Source: Paraburkholderia tuberum STM678 (GTDB taxonomy: Bacteria > Pseudomonadota > Gammaproteobacteria > Burkholderiales > Burkholderiaceae). Taken from it: a DNA stretch of 64,000 bases. Shown piece after piece: positions 40,950-49,359 of the stretch. The translations under genes and the position numbers were made by a program. Location of the stretch: the NCBI RefSeq assembly GCF_902833905.1, contig NZ_CADFGP010000004.1:62001-126000 (forward strand). Direction: 5' to 3'. The notes under the pieces are model-generated. The model worked only from the letters and a program-made list of their open reading frames with translations. It ran no database searches and had not been told where the DNA came from. Each line of letters opens with the position of its first letter. Positions within the stretch are counted from its first letter, which is position 1.

Positions 40950-42328
40950 CGCCGCGCGACTCGGAAACCCGCGCAAAACGAGTTCAGCGACGAGCAGGCC
41001 GAGCGGCTTCGCGAGGCCTTTCTTGATTCGCTGTTCGACTATCAAAAGGTCTGGTATCGGCAAGGGCATCAGCGCACGCGCAACATTCTCAAGTCGCGGC
41101 AGATCGGCGCGACGTGGTATTTCGCACGAGAGGCACTGGACGACGCGATCACGACCGGCCGCGATCAGATTTTTCTGTCGGCCAGCAAGGCACACGCGCA
41201 CGTTTTCACGCAGTACATTTGCCAGTTTGCGCGCGAGGCCGCCGATGTCGAGCTAACAGGCGACCCGATCATCTTGCCGAATGAGGCGACGTTACGCTTT
41301 CTAGGCACGAACGCGCGCACCGCACAGAGCTATCACGGCAATTTCTATTTCGACGAATACTTTTGGACTGGCGGATTTCGCGAGCTGAATAAGGTCGCGT
41401 CGGGCATGGCGATGCACAAAAAATGGAGAAAAACCTATTTCTCCACGCCGTCGAGCATTGGACATGCCGCCTATACCTTCTGGAGTGGCGAGCACTTCAA
41501 CCGAGGCCGCGCAAAGGTCGATCATCTGCATCTGGACGTAACGCGCAAGGCGCTCGCCGGCGGCCGTCTCTGCGAGGATAGGCAATGGCGCCAGATCGTG
41601 ACCGTCGAGGATGCCGTCGCCGGCGGGTGCGACCTGTTCGATATCGGCGAGCTACGTCTTGAATACAGCGCGCAGGAATACGCCAATCTGTTGATGTGCC
41701 AGTTTATCGACGATACAGCGTCGATTTTCCCGCTCGCGGATTTACAGCGTTGCATGGTCGATTGCCCCGCCCTTTCGGCTATCGCCCGCTGTGGGTCGGC
41801 TATGACCCAGCGCTATCGGGTGACTCGGCCGGCTTGAGCGTCGTCGCACCGCCGGCGGTGCCTGGGGGCAAGTTTCGCGTGCTGCACAAGTGCCAATGGC
41901 GCGGCATGGATTTCGAGGCACAGGCCGAGGCGATACGCGCGATCACGCAGCAATACAACGTCGCCTATATGGCGATCGATACGACAGGCATCGGCCAGGG
42001 CGTCTATCAGCTCGTCAGGCAGTTCTATCCGAACGCGGTCGCGCTCAACTATTCGCCAGAAGTTAAGGGCCGCCTGGTGCTCAAAGGCTTGTCGGTGATC
42101 GGTAAGGGCCGGCTCGAATTCGATGCCGGATGGACAGACTTAGCGCAATCGTTCATGGCGATTCGCAAAACCATGACGGCGAGCGGAAAGAAAGTCACTT
42201 ATGAAGCGAGCCGTAACGAGCAAACAGGACACGCGGACCTTGCCTGGGCGTGCCTGCACGCGCTCGGCAACGAACCGTTAGAAGGCGTCACCGCCAACAA
42301 TACCGGCTTTATGGAGTTCTCAAATTGA
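40950..42328 (+). pseudogene. P2-like terminase large subunit (gpP), broken
   Basis: DNA-packaging ATPase and nuclease. The N-terminal about 100 residues are missing; the surviving part begins PAQNEFSDEQAERLREAF. The ATPase P-loop-like KSRQIGAT and Walker B FYFDEYFW are present. Near 41760 (after LQRCMVD) a short deletion shifts the frame; the nuclease part resumes as RPFGYRPLWVGYDPALSGDSAG and runs to the stop at 42328. It lies head-on to the gene D remnant, so the intervening structural genes were deleted. Confidence 0.85.
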
Positions 42329-43371
42329 GCAAGCGCAACATGCACGCCGCACCGCCCGCACTGTCGACTGCGGCCGCCCCGTCGACGCCGCCGAGGGCCG
42401 AGGCCTTCACCTTCGGCGACGCGGTGCCAGTAATGGACCGCGCCGAGATTCTTGACTACGTCGAAACGTGGTCGGCCGGCAACTGGTTCGAGCCGCCGGT
42501 GTCGTGGTCGGGCCTGGCTAAAACATTCCGCGCCGGCGTCCATCACGGCTCGGCGATCTACTTCAAACGTAACGTGCTATCGGCGACGTTCATTCCGCAC
42601 AGGTTGCTCACGCGCGAAGTGTTCGATAAGTGGGCGCTCGATTTCCTCACGTTCGGCAATGGGTATCTTGAGCTGCGAAAGAACCGGCTAGGCGGGCCGC
42701 TTGCGTTCGAGCGTGCGCCAGCCAAGTACATGCGCCGCGCGACGGACCTACAGCGCTTCTATCAGGTCAACGGGTGGCAGGCGTCGCACGAGTTCGCGGC
42801 CGGGACCGTGCATCACTTGATGGAACCGGACATTAATCAGGAGGTGTATGGCTTGCCCGAATATCTCGGCGCCCTGCACGCGGCATGGTTGAACGAGTCG
42901 GCGACGCTATTTCGCCGGCGGTATTACGAGAATGGTTCGCACGCGGGCTTTATCCTGTACATGACGGATGCGGCGCAGTCGCAAACCGATGTCGACAACA
43001 TGCGCGAGGCGTTGAAAAACAGCAAGGGGCCAGGCAATTTCCGAAACCTGTTCATGTACGCGCCGAACGGCAAGAAAGACGGTATCCAGCTCATTCCCGT
43101 TTCCGAGGTCACGGCGAAAGACGAGTTTTTCAATATCAAGAATGTCACGCGCGACGACTTGCTCGCGGCGCATCGCATCCCCCCGCAGCTCATGGGGATC
43201 GTGCCGAGCAATACCGGCGGATTTGGCGCGGCCGACACGGCCGCCGAGGTATTCGGGCGTAATGAAATCGAACCCCTGCAACGGCGGTTCGCCCAGCTCA
43301 ATGACTGGATCGGCGACGAGGTTGTTCGCTTCAATCCCTATTTGATTAAGGTACCGAAATCCGCTGGGTAG
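42325..43371 (+). CDS. P2-like portal protein (gpQ)
   Basis: 348 aa, full length for the family; forms the dodecameric head portal. MHAAPPALSTAA tail, then FTFGDAVPVMDRAEILDYVE, NWFEPPVSWSGLAKTFRAG, HHGSAIYFKRNVLSATFIPH, RIPPQLMGIVPSNTGGFG and a basic end. The TTG at 42325 overlaps the terminase stop and gives an SKR start; the ATG at 42340 is the alternative. It is the only intact structural phage gene. The defence-like cargo begins 95 bases beyond it. Confidence 0.88.
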   Translation: MSKRNMHAAPPALSTAAAPSTPPRAEAFTFGDAVPVMDRAEILDYVETWSAGNWFEPPVSWSGLAKTFRAGVHHGSAIYFKRNVLSATFIPHRLLTREVFDKWALDFLTFGNGYLELRKNRLGGPLAFERAPAKYMRRATDLQRFYQVNGWQASHEFAAGTVHHLMEPDINQEVYGLPEYLGALHAAWLNESATLFRRRYYENGSHAGFILYMTDAAQSQTDVDNMREALKNSKGPGNFRNLFMYAPNGKKDGIQLIPVSEVTAKDEFFNIKNVTRDDLLAAHRIPPQLMGIVPSNTGGFGAADTAAEVFGRNEIEPLQRRFAQLNDWIGDEVVRFNPYLIKVPKSAG

Positions 43372-43465
43372 GCGCGTGGTTGGAAGTTGATCGAGGGCAC
43401 TATGGCGCAAGTCGGCCGCGGCCGCCTTGTCTGGAACCACTCATTAGGCGACGACAAACTCGCCG

Positions 43466-44128
43466 CTACGAAATAGCCGCGAGGGCGGCATCGCGCAATT
43501 CTTCAACCGCGTGAAACACAAGGTAATCTTGTGTACTTGGCTCAACCCAATACAGAGACTGGATTGGATGAGTCGTTGGGAAGACCATGAATCTGGACCA
43601 AAGAACTAGTAAATCGGCACGCGTTTCTAGATTGTTGTGTGCCGCAGCGTTTCGAATGAGCTGCAAGGCTTTCGCGCTTCGATGCGCGGATGAAAATGCA
43701 GCCATAAGCTGCGCTTCGTTCGATGGCTGAAGCCGCGGGATCACCTTCGTAAGAGAGTCGACGTCGCCCCACGTGGGTTCGTAACGTAGGACGGTATTTG
43801 TTGGACCCCAGAACGGTGGATTTGGCTTCTTTTTCGCGTTGATTGCCGCCCCGGATACGTGCGGCTCTGTCGCTGCTTGTGGGTGCGGTGTGATCTGCAC
43901 CCCCGCTCCGTCGACGGTTCCGAGGCATGACTCAATTACACACGTGCGGCAAAAAATGGCCCATGCTTGCCACAAGCGCGAAAGCACGCCCTCAAGCAGG
44001 CATTCATCCTCGGTAACGAAATCCGCCGATGCGGAGATACTCGACCTAGCAGTCGTAAAGTCCCTGAGGCACTTGACGAGTAAATCGAATTCATCACACA
44101 GCGCCGTCCACGTGTCATAGAGACTCAT
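43466..44128 (-). CDS. HEPN-like protein paired with DUF262
   Basis: 220 aa, mostly helical. RNAAAH at residues 159-164 fits the R-x4-H motif of HEPN ribonucleases. A conserved-looking acidic N-terminal helical region (LYDTWTALCDEFDLLVK, CLLEGVLSRLWQAWAIF) resembles the MAE_28990-type HEPN group known to occur beside DUF262 genes. Its ATG lies two bases after the DUF262 stop, so the two are co-translated. Likely an RNase effector or toxin; unproven. The HEPN call rests on one motif and the partner gene. Confidence 0.55.
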   Translation of the reverse strand: MSLYDTWTALCDEFDLLVKCLRDFTTARSSISASADFVTEDECLLEGVLSRLWQAWAIFCRTCVIESCLGTVDGAGVQITPHPQAATEPHVSGAAINAKKKPNPPFWGPTNTVLRYEPTWGDVDSLTKVIPRLQPSNEAQLMAAFSSAHRSAKALQLIRNAAAHNNLETRADLLVLWSRFMVFPTTHPIQSLYWVEPSTQDYLVFHAVEELRDAALAAIS

Positions 44129-44130
44129 GG

Positions 44131-45186
44131 CTATTGCGCAAACTCGCCAAGAAGTGCTCGGCACAACCACTTTACGCGAATTGCTCTTTGCGGGCCGCGA
44201 TTACCACCTTCTGATGCCGCTCTTACATATTCGCTGAACTCACCGACGTCCTTTTCCTCATGTGCGGCGGCGAGTCGCCTGATGGATTCAACAGCTCTAC
44301 CGGCATCGGCAAAATACTCTCCGGAAGGGGTAATCCCGGTCGTGGCCTCCGCACCCGGCAGCCCGAAACGATTGTGGATCAATGCACAAAGCAACGAATG
44401 GAAAACGTGAGGTTTCGTCGCGTAAGTATCTTGAATCGCTGAGAGATGTTCAAGAGTGGCCTGAAACGCGCCCATGATCCTTTCGTCGACGTGCTGAAGA
44501 TTTTCGAACCCAGTGTCATTTCGTTTGTACAGGCTGCGCAGTTTGGCGGGACTTGTGCTAACGATGCCCTCTTCAACGGCGAGTGCAAGATCAGAGATGA
44601 ATTCAGCATCAGCCATCCGGACGATTTGACGGCTTGTCAGCACCTTCCAGTCGATCAGGACCGCTCCGATGCGGTCAAGCGTTTCATTCACCCAATCCTT
44701 GAATTCGCCGAAAAACTCGCTGTGTCGTTTTTCCGCTTCATTCAATGGCAATGTGAACGCGTTCATGCGCCTAAACATTTGCAGAATCTCGGACCGATCT
44801 GCATTTCGGATGACGTCTACAGATACCGTGTACGACCAGAACACTTCGTGAATTTCTTCCGGCAGATCCTCGAAGCGTTTCCCCTCGTATTCACGCGCGT
44901 TTCGTCCGAGAGCAAACTTGCCGTCAACGAATTCGACGATGGTACTAAGCCGTTGCTGACCGTCGACGATTTCGCGTCGAGGTTTTCTTGTGCTCTTGTC
45001 GACGTACTCATGAAAGTACACTTTCGGAAAAGGGAAATCCCGGAGGATTGTGTCGATAAAGTAGCTTTTTGCGGCCGGTGGCCACAAGCCGCCCCCGCGT
45101 TGGTATTCCGGATTCACAATAAGGACACGGTTTCTAAACCAGTCTACCAACTCGGCAAGCGAGTATTTACCTTCTTCGACCTTCAT
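44131..45186 (-). CDS. DUF262 (ParB/Srx-like NTPase) protein
   Basis: 351 aa. Family motifs NPEYQRGGGLWP (25-36), FIDTILRDFPFPKVYFHE, and IVDGQQRLSTI (73-83) are intact. DUF262 is the N-terminal half of GmrS/GmrD and SspE nucleases that attack modified or unmodified phage DNA. Here no HNH (DUF1524) part follows, so the catalytic partner is probably the downstream HEPN-like protein. AAGGAC precedes the ATG. It lies 155 bases downstream of the restriction-like gene, possibly with its own promoter. Confidence 0.85.
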   Translation of the reverse strand: MKVEEGKYSLAELVDWFRNRVLIVNPEYQRGGGLWPPAAKSYFIDTILRDFPFPKVYFHEYVDKSTRKPRREIVDGQQRLSTIVEFVDGKFALGRNAREYEGKRFEDLPEEIHEVFWSYTVSVDVIRNADRSEILQMFRRMNAFTLPLNEAEKRHSEFFGEFKDWVNETLDRIGAVLIDWKVLTSRQIVRMADAEFISDLALAVEEGIVSTSPAKLRSLYKRNDTGFENLQHVDERIMGAFQATLEHLSAIQDTYATKPHVFHSLLCALIHNRFGLPGAEATTGITPSGEYFADAGRAVESIRRLAAAHEEKDVGEFSEYVRAASEGGNRGPQRAIRVKWLCRALLGEFAQ

Positions 45187-45341
45187 TGCTAGTCCTTATG
45201 GTCCTCAGACCGATCACCGTATTACCTAACCTATTTGTGCAGCAAGCTGCAGATCGATGTGCCGCGCCTAGGTCCCGTGCACTCTGACACTCGAACATTC
45301 AGCCGCACATGCAACGCAACAGAGCCCTATAGCGACAGTCG

Positions 45342-46364
45342 TTATCGTAGCTCAGGCGAAGCACGTCGTCGTCGCGCTTCCTCGTGCATGTTGACCGGCG
45401 TAGCGGCAAGAACACGCGTGACCATCGCCGCGAGGAAGCGGTCAGGTGTGAGATCCTCTGGAATCTTTTCTTCGACTATCGTCACTTTAGGAAGCTGCGC
45501 AATCTCGCGGTCAACTTCCGACTCGGGGACGGGTGCTGGTGCATCCTCTTCTCGGACCAATTCAGGCCCGGGTTCCGGCACGCCTTCAGGGGGTCTTTCT
45601 TCCCCAGTGTCGGGGATTGCGGCTTCGTCTGAGTATTCCATCAAGACGAGGCAGGTGGCGTGGTATGCGTCGTCCTCACGTCCGAGCTTCGCGAGCAGGT
45701 CGAACAACCAATCGGCAGTTTTCGGCTCCTTTTGAAGGATGTCGGAGCGAAGTCCAAACACGAAGCCGAGGGCGGCTAGGGGGTGCCTCAATCGCAGATT
45801 CTTAGCGTCGCCGTATGACTCCTCGATTCGATTCGGTGCGTTTTTGCCGTAGGAGGAGTCCATGCGCTTCGTCGAAATCAGCAACTCGGGCCCCGTGGCC
45901 CAGTCTGTGATGATGACGTCAACCTGCTTAAGGTAGTTCTTGCCCAGGATGGATGCGCTGGAGGACGTAACGTCAGGGATCGAAGGTTGGTTGTTCACGC
46001 GATCCGCCACAGCATCCCGGATCTTGCGAGGCAATGCCTTCAGCAAGGACGCTACAGCTGCCGGGAGGATGCGCGGGTGGACGGGGCGTGGCCAAGCCTG
46101 ATCTGAGTCGAAGCCGGCCCGTCGCAACTCATAGCTCAGCCATACATCAAGGGCTAACGCCGGGACTCCGGATTGGGTCCCGGCCTTCAAGTAAAGAGGA
46201 ACGCCCAGCAGTTTGACAAGCGTGTTGTAATCCGGCTCGAAGCGCAACTGGCCGTCGGCGTTCTTGATCCAGGGATTGCTGTGCACACCGCCGGGAGCGG
46301 CGAGGGAGACGATTCGGTCGAAAATGACCCACGCTTCTGCTTTCGCGGATTGTTTAGCGGCCAC
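45342..46364 (-). CDS. Candidate restriction endonuclease
   Basis: 340 aa, no firm family. It overlaps the methyltransferase gene by 11 bases, the usual layout of a restriction pair. Residues 147-166 (QVDVIITDW...GPELLISTK) fit a PD-(D/E)xK-like core with Asp149 and Lys166, with Ser in place of the acidic residue; then SSYGKNAPNRIEESYGDAKNL, a Tyr/Arg-rich block that could be active-site or DNA contact. The C-terminal 90 residues are acidic and Pro-rich, ending in a basic tail. Function inferred from partner and motif. Confidence 0.5.
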   Translation of the reverse strand: MAAKQSAKAEAWVIFDRIVSLAAPGGVHSNPWIKNADGQLRFEPDYNTLVKLLGVPLYLKAGTQSGVPALALDVWLSYELRRAGFDSDQAWPRPVHPRILPAAVASLLKALPRKIRDAVADRVNNQPSIPDVTSSSASILGKNYLKQVDVIITDWATGPELLISTKRMDSSYGKNAPNRIEESYGDAKNLRLRHPLAALGFVFGLRSDILQKEPKTADWLFDLLAKLGREDDAYHATCLVLMEYSDEAAIPDTGEERPPEGVPEPGPELVREEDAPAPVPESEVDREIAQLPKVTIVEEKIPEDLTPDRFLAAMVTRVLAATPVNMHEEARRRRASPELR

Positions 46365-48027
46365 CGGCTGCCCTCATTGTGCGGCGGTTGGCGAGTTCTG
46401 CTCGCGCTTGCCGGATTTGCTTGATCTGTTTTGCCGTCAAGTCACCGCAGCCCGCAAGGACGACTTTATCGACGATATTTACGGCGTCGAGCAGCCTGCC
46501 TTCGCTTAAGATCTCAGCGACTTCTTGCTTGATTGTGCGAAGCGCGTCTGCTTGGGCCAAGATCAACGCGGGCGAGGGCATTGCCCAGACGTCTGCTTCC
46601 TTCGGCTCGATCTTCAAAATCCCGCCACCGTACGCGCGACCAACCATCTCTGCGTGCAGCAGCGTGACCGAGTTCAGGCTCGCTAGCGGCAAAAGTTCGT
46701 GTCCGAGTTCACGGTTTTTTGCATCGAGGTAGACGCCGTGCACCGAGTTGAGGTGGCGGGCCCCAGCGTCATTTGCTGTGAGTCGGGGCGTGTCTGCGTT
46801 CATGCAAGTCAATAACAGGTCCGCAGCGGGAACGAGTGGCACTTGATACCAAGTCTTGCGGACGCGGCACTTGTATGCGGTATCGACGCCAGTTCGGTGG
46901 CCGTCTTCGATGTATGCCGCTGCTTCAGCCGAGGGTGGATCGCTCGGATAAAAGAGGTAGGTAGCGTGACCTTCGCGGCCCAGCTTGGCAAGCATGGCGT
47001 TGGAGAGCGAGAGACCGCGCAGGTGGGAACTTCCAGGCGGCGAGAGGCGCAGCAACTCATTGCGGCGCAGGCCAAGCTCCTTCACACGCTGAGGCGAGAG
47101 CGTGAAGTATTTGTTGTTGCCCGTGACGATGCCGAGGGTGGTATCCCCCCACGTCTCCAGGCTGGTAAAGAGTCCTCGCTGCAGTAGCTTGTGCAGCGGC
47201 TCGATAGCCTTGGGGTCGATGAGGCTGCTAGTCCACTTGGCCGCCGGGTCAGTCGGCGTCCAAATCAGTCCTGCGCCAAGCGACGCAAGGTCAGCGGCGT
47301 TCTTCGATTGCCGGATGGTCGCGTGATGCGCGGGGCCTTCAAGATAACCGTCGGCTAGTAGCAGCACGACGTCGGCCTCGGCCTCGGGGAACACCTGCTC
47401 GTCAAAGAGCACGAGCTGCACGTCGCGGAAGCGGTTGAAAAGAAATCGGCGCACGGGAGCCGCATAGTTTACCGAAAGCAACTCGGCCGGGAGAACGAGC
47501 CCGAGCCGCCCACCCTGTTTCAGGAAAAGAGCGGAGTGGATAGTGAATGCGGCCCAACTGGAGGCGAGGCCGGTGAGCGAGACGCCACCTCGTAGGGCGG
47601 CCTCGCGGGATCGAGCACGCGACTCGCCCGAAAAGTCCTGATAGCGGATGTAGGGCGGGTTGCCGATAACAGTGTCGTAGACTGGTTCAGGTTCGACCGA
47701 AAAAAAGTCACTGTGCCGGATTTGCGCTTTGCCACCAGCGTCCCGCACGCGTTGGTTGGCGACGCGTGCGCTATGGGCGTGAATCTCGACACCGTCAACG
47801 GTCGGGCGCGCATCCATACTCGGCGCCAGCTCGCGAAGGCGGTTCACGGCGGCGACGAGGAAAGCAGCATCGCCTGCGGATGGTTCCAGCACCAAGTCGC
47901 TGGGCGTGCGAATGGCCCATTTCGCCAAAAACCGGGTTATCTCGTCAGGCGTAAAGAAGGCGCCTCGTTCCTTGCGGAGAGCGGGCGTGTCGTCGGGATG
48001 GATGGAGCGTGCGAGGGTCACCTGCAA
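46354..48027 (-). CDS. N6-adenine DNA methyltransferase
   Basis: 557 aa. Motif I EPSAGD (48-53), catalytic motif IV NPPY (123-126, in IGNPPYIRYQDF), and the N-terminal RGAFFTPDEITRFLAKWA that precedes motif I in Eco57I/HsdM-type enzymes. A large C-terminal part (about 200-557) is suited to target recognition. A single protein with its own recognition region, followed by a candidate nuclease, suggests a type II or IIG-like system. Target sequence cannot be read. Confidence 0.85.
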   Translation of the reverse strand: MQVTLARSIHPDDTPALRKERGAFFTPDEITRFLAKWAIRTPSDLVLEPSAGDAAFLVAAVNRLRELAPSMDARPTVDGVEIHAHSARVANQRVRDAGGKAQIRHSDFFSVEPEPVYDTVIGNPPYIRYQDFSGESRARSREAALRGGVSLTGLASSWAAFTIHSALFLKQGGRLGLVLPAELLSVNYAAPVRRFLFNRFRDVQLVLFDEQVFPEAEADVVLLLADGYLEGPAHHATIRQSKNAADLASLGAGLIWTPTDPAAKWTSSLIDPKAIEPLHKLLQRGLFTSLETWGDTTLGIVTGNNKYFTLSPQRVKELGLRRNELLRLSPPGSSHLRGLSLSNAMLAKLGREGHATYLFYPSDPPSAEAAAYIEDGHRTGVDTAYKCRVRKTWYQVPLVPAADLLLTCMNADTPRLTANDAGARHLNSVHGVYLDAKNRELGHELLPLASLNSVTLLHAEMVGRAYGGGILKIEPKEADVWAMPSPALILAQADALRTIKQEVAEILSEGRLLDAVNIVDKVVLAGCGDLTAKQIKQIRQARAELANRRTMRAAGGR

Positions 48028-48587
48028 ATCCTGGGAGCAGCGGCACGTGCCTCAACGCGGAGACCTTCCGCGCCGGCTTCGCTGAAGTGGGAGTTCATTG
48101 TCAAGTTACCTTCTTGTTTATCAAACTGTTCAGCGGCCCTGACCGTGAGGAGGTACTCACCGAGTTCAAGCGTCCTAACCCGCGCAATTTTAGCCCGGTT
48201 GCAGAGCGGTCGTCGAGGTGATGACACTTCCCAGGCCGCGGCGGTTGGATCGGCGGTGCCGCAAAAAGGAGGTCAACACGAACCGCGGTGAAACGCGGTC
48301 CCCCCCGCGCCTGCGGCCTTTCTTAATGCCTCGGTTTTGGTGCGCACGAAAACATCTTGCCCAAGCCAATAATTCAAGGGCTTCGGCCGGATTCCACGCA
48401 GCGAGAACTGATGCACGTTGATGCACGTTGACTCGTCCGATACGGGCGGGCGACTACCGGTCATTTATCTATTCGCGGTGTGGCTTGAGACCAACCATGC
48501 GACCAGCAGGAACGCTTGACGCCCCGGCTGGCTGCAAGATGCTCGGGACGACTAGCCAAGGCACCATCATGCCGCGACCCGGCGCCG
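48028..48587. other. Island region without a firm gene
   Basis: 560 bases upstream of the methyltransferase gene. It contains the probable leftward promoter (48097-48124) and a direct repeat GATGCACGTT twice in tandem (about 48416-48437). Short frames on both strands lack ribosome sites or recognisable sequence. Confidence 0.4.
48097..48124 (-). promoter_or_regulatory. Probable promoter of the restriction-methylation operon
   Basis: Minus-strand TTGATA (48124-48119), 16-base spacer, GACAAT (48102-48097). It is about 70 bases upstream of the methyltransferase ATG, in an A+T-rich patch. Confidence 0.45.
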
Positions 48588-48995
48588 TCAGAGGCAACCG
48601 CCATGCAGGACGAGCCGTAGAGCAGTGGGATTGTGAGGGATCTCACTTTCTGACCATGTCGTGTGAGGCAACGGGTCATTTTCTGATGTGCCCTGCGAGA
48701 ACTCTCTAAGCTTGACTCTCACCTCATTGACATCGTCTGTCACGTCGGCCCAAAGGGATGCCCGATCTGGAGTATCGGGGATTCCGAGCGCGCACTGTGG
48801 ATCGATGCCCGTAAGCGTGACTTCCAAGAGGCTCTGGCCGTCCTTCATGACCCAAGACGCATCGACGTTCTCTAGCTTGAGCGCAAAAAAGAGTTCACTG
48901 AATCGCGGAACAAGATTGCCGTTGAAAAAGCGCGCGATGCCGCTCGCCTCCCATCCCGCCTGAACGGGCTTGAACTGATATGCCGATGCGCCCAT
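48588..48995 (-). CDS. Unknown island protein
   Basis: 135 aa, acidic, no membrane segment, no family recognised. Composition and sequence (LEVTLTGIDPQCALGIPDTP, ADVTDDVNEVRVKL) look like a real soluble beta-rich protein. GGGAGA lies 8 bases before the ATG at 48995. The frame is open upstream to an ATG at 49082 with protein-like sequence, so a 164-aa form is possible. It precedes the methyltransferase on the same strand, separated by 560 bases. Confidence 0.5.
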   Translation of the reverse strand: MGASAYQFKPVQAGWEASGIARFFNGNLVPRFSELFFALKLENVDASWVMKDGQSLLEVTLTGIDPQCALGIPDTPDRASLWADVTDDVNEVRVKLREFSQGTSENDPLPHTTWSESEIPHNPTALRLVLHGGCL

Positions 48996-49359
48996 TGCTG
49001 TTTCTCCCACTAAATATGACTCGTCGTCGGGTCCGCTAAAAGTGTAGGTGAGAATCGCGCGCGAGGGCGCTGAATCGATCATTCAGAAACCAATATCCAG
49101 ACCCGATCAACAAGTACGGACGCAGACCAGAGGGAGCGACCTATCCGCCACGCAAACCTCAACGCAGGTGGCCCATTGGGCTGCATATGGCAGTGTTTTG
49201 TTGGGACGCGTGAGAGAGCACAATAGCTGGAACACGCGAGCGGTCAGAGGCGCATGCGAGTGACGCTTATCCGGTCTGGTAAAGCACTCCACGGGGCTTC
49301 GAGCACTGTGCGACTGATTTTTCACGGAGCGCCCACTACATCCATCTATGAGAGGGAAT

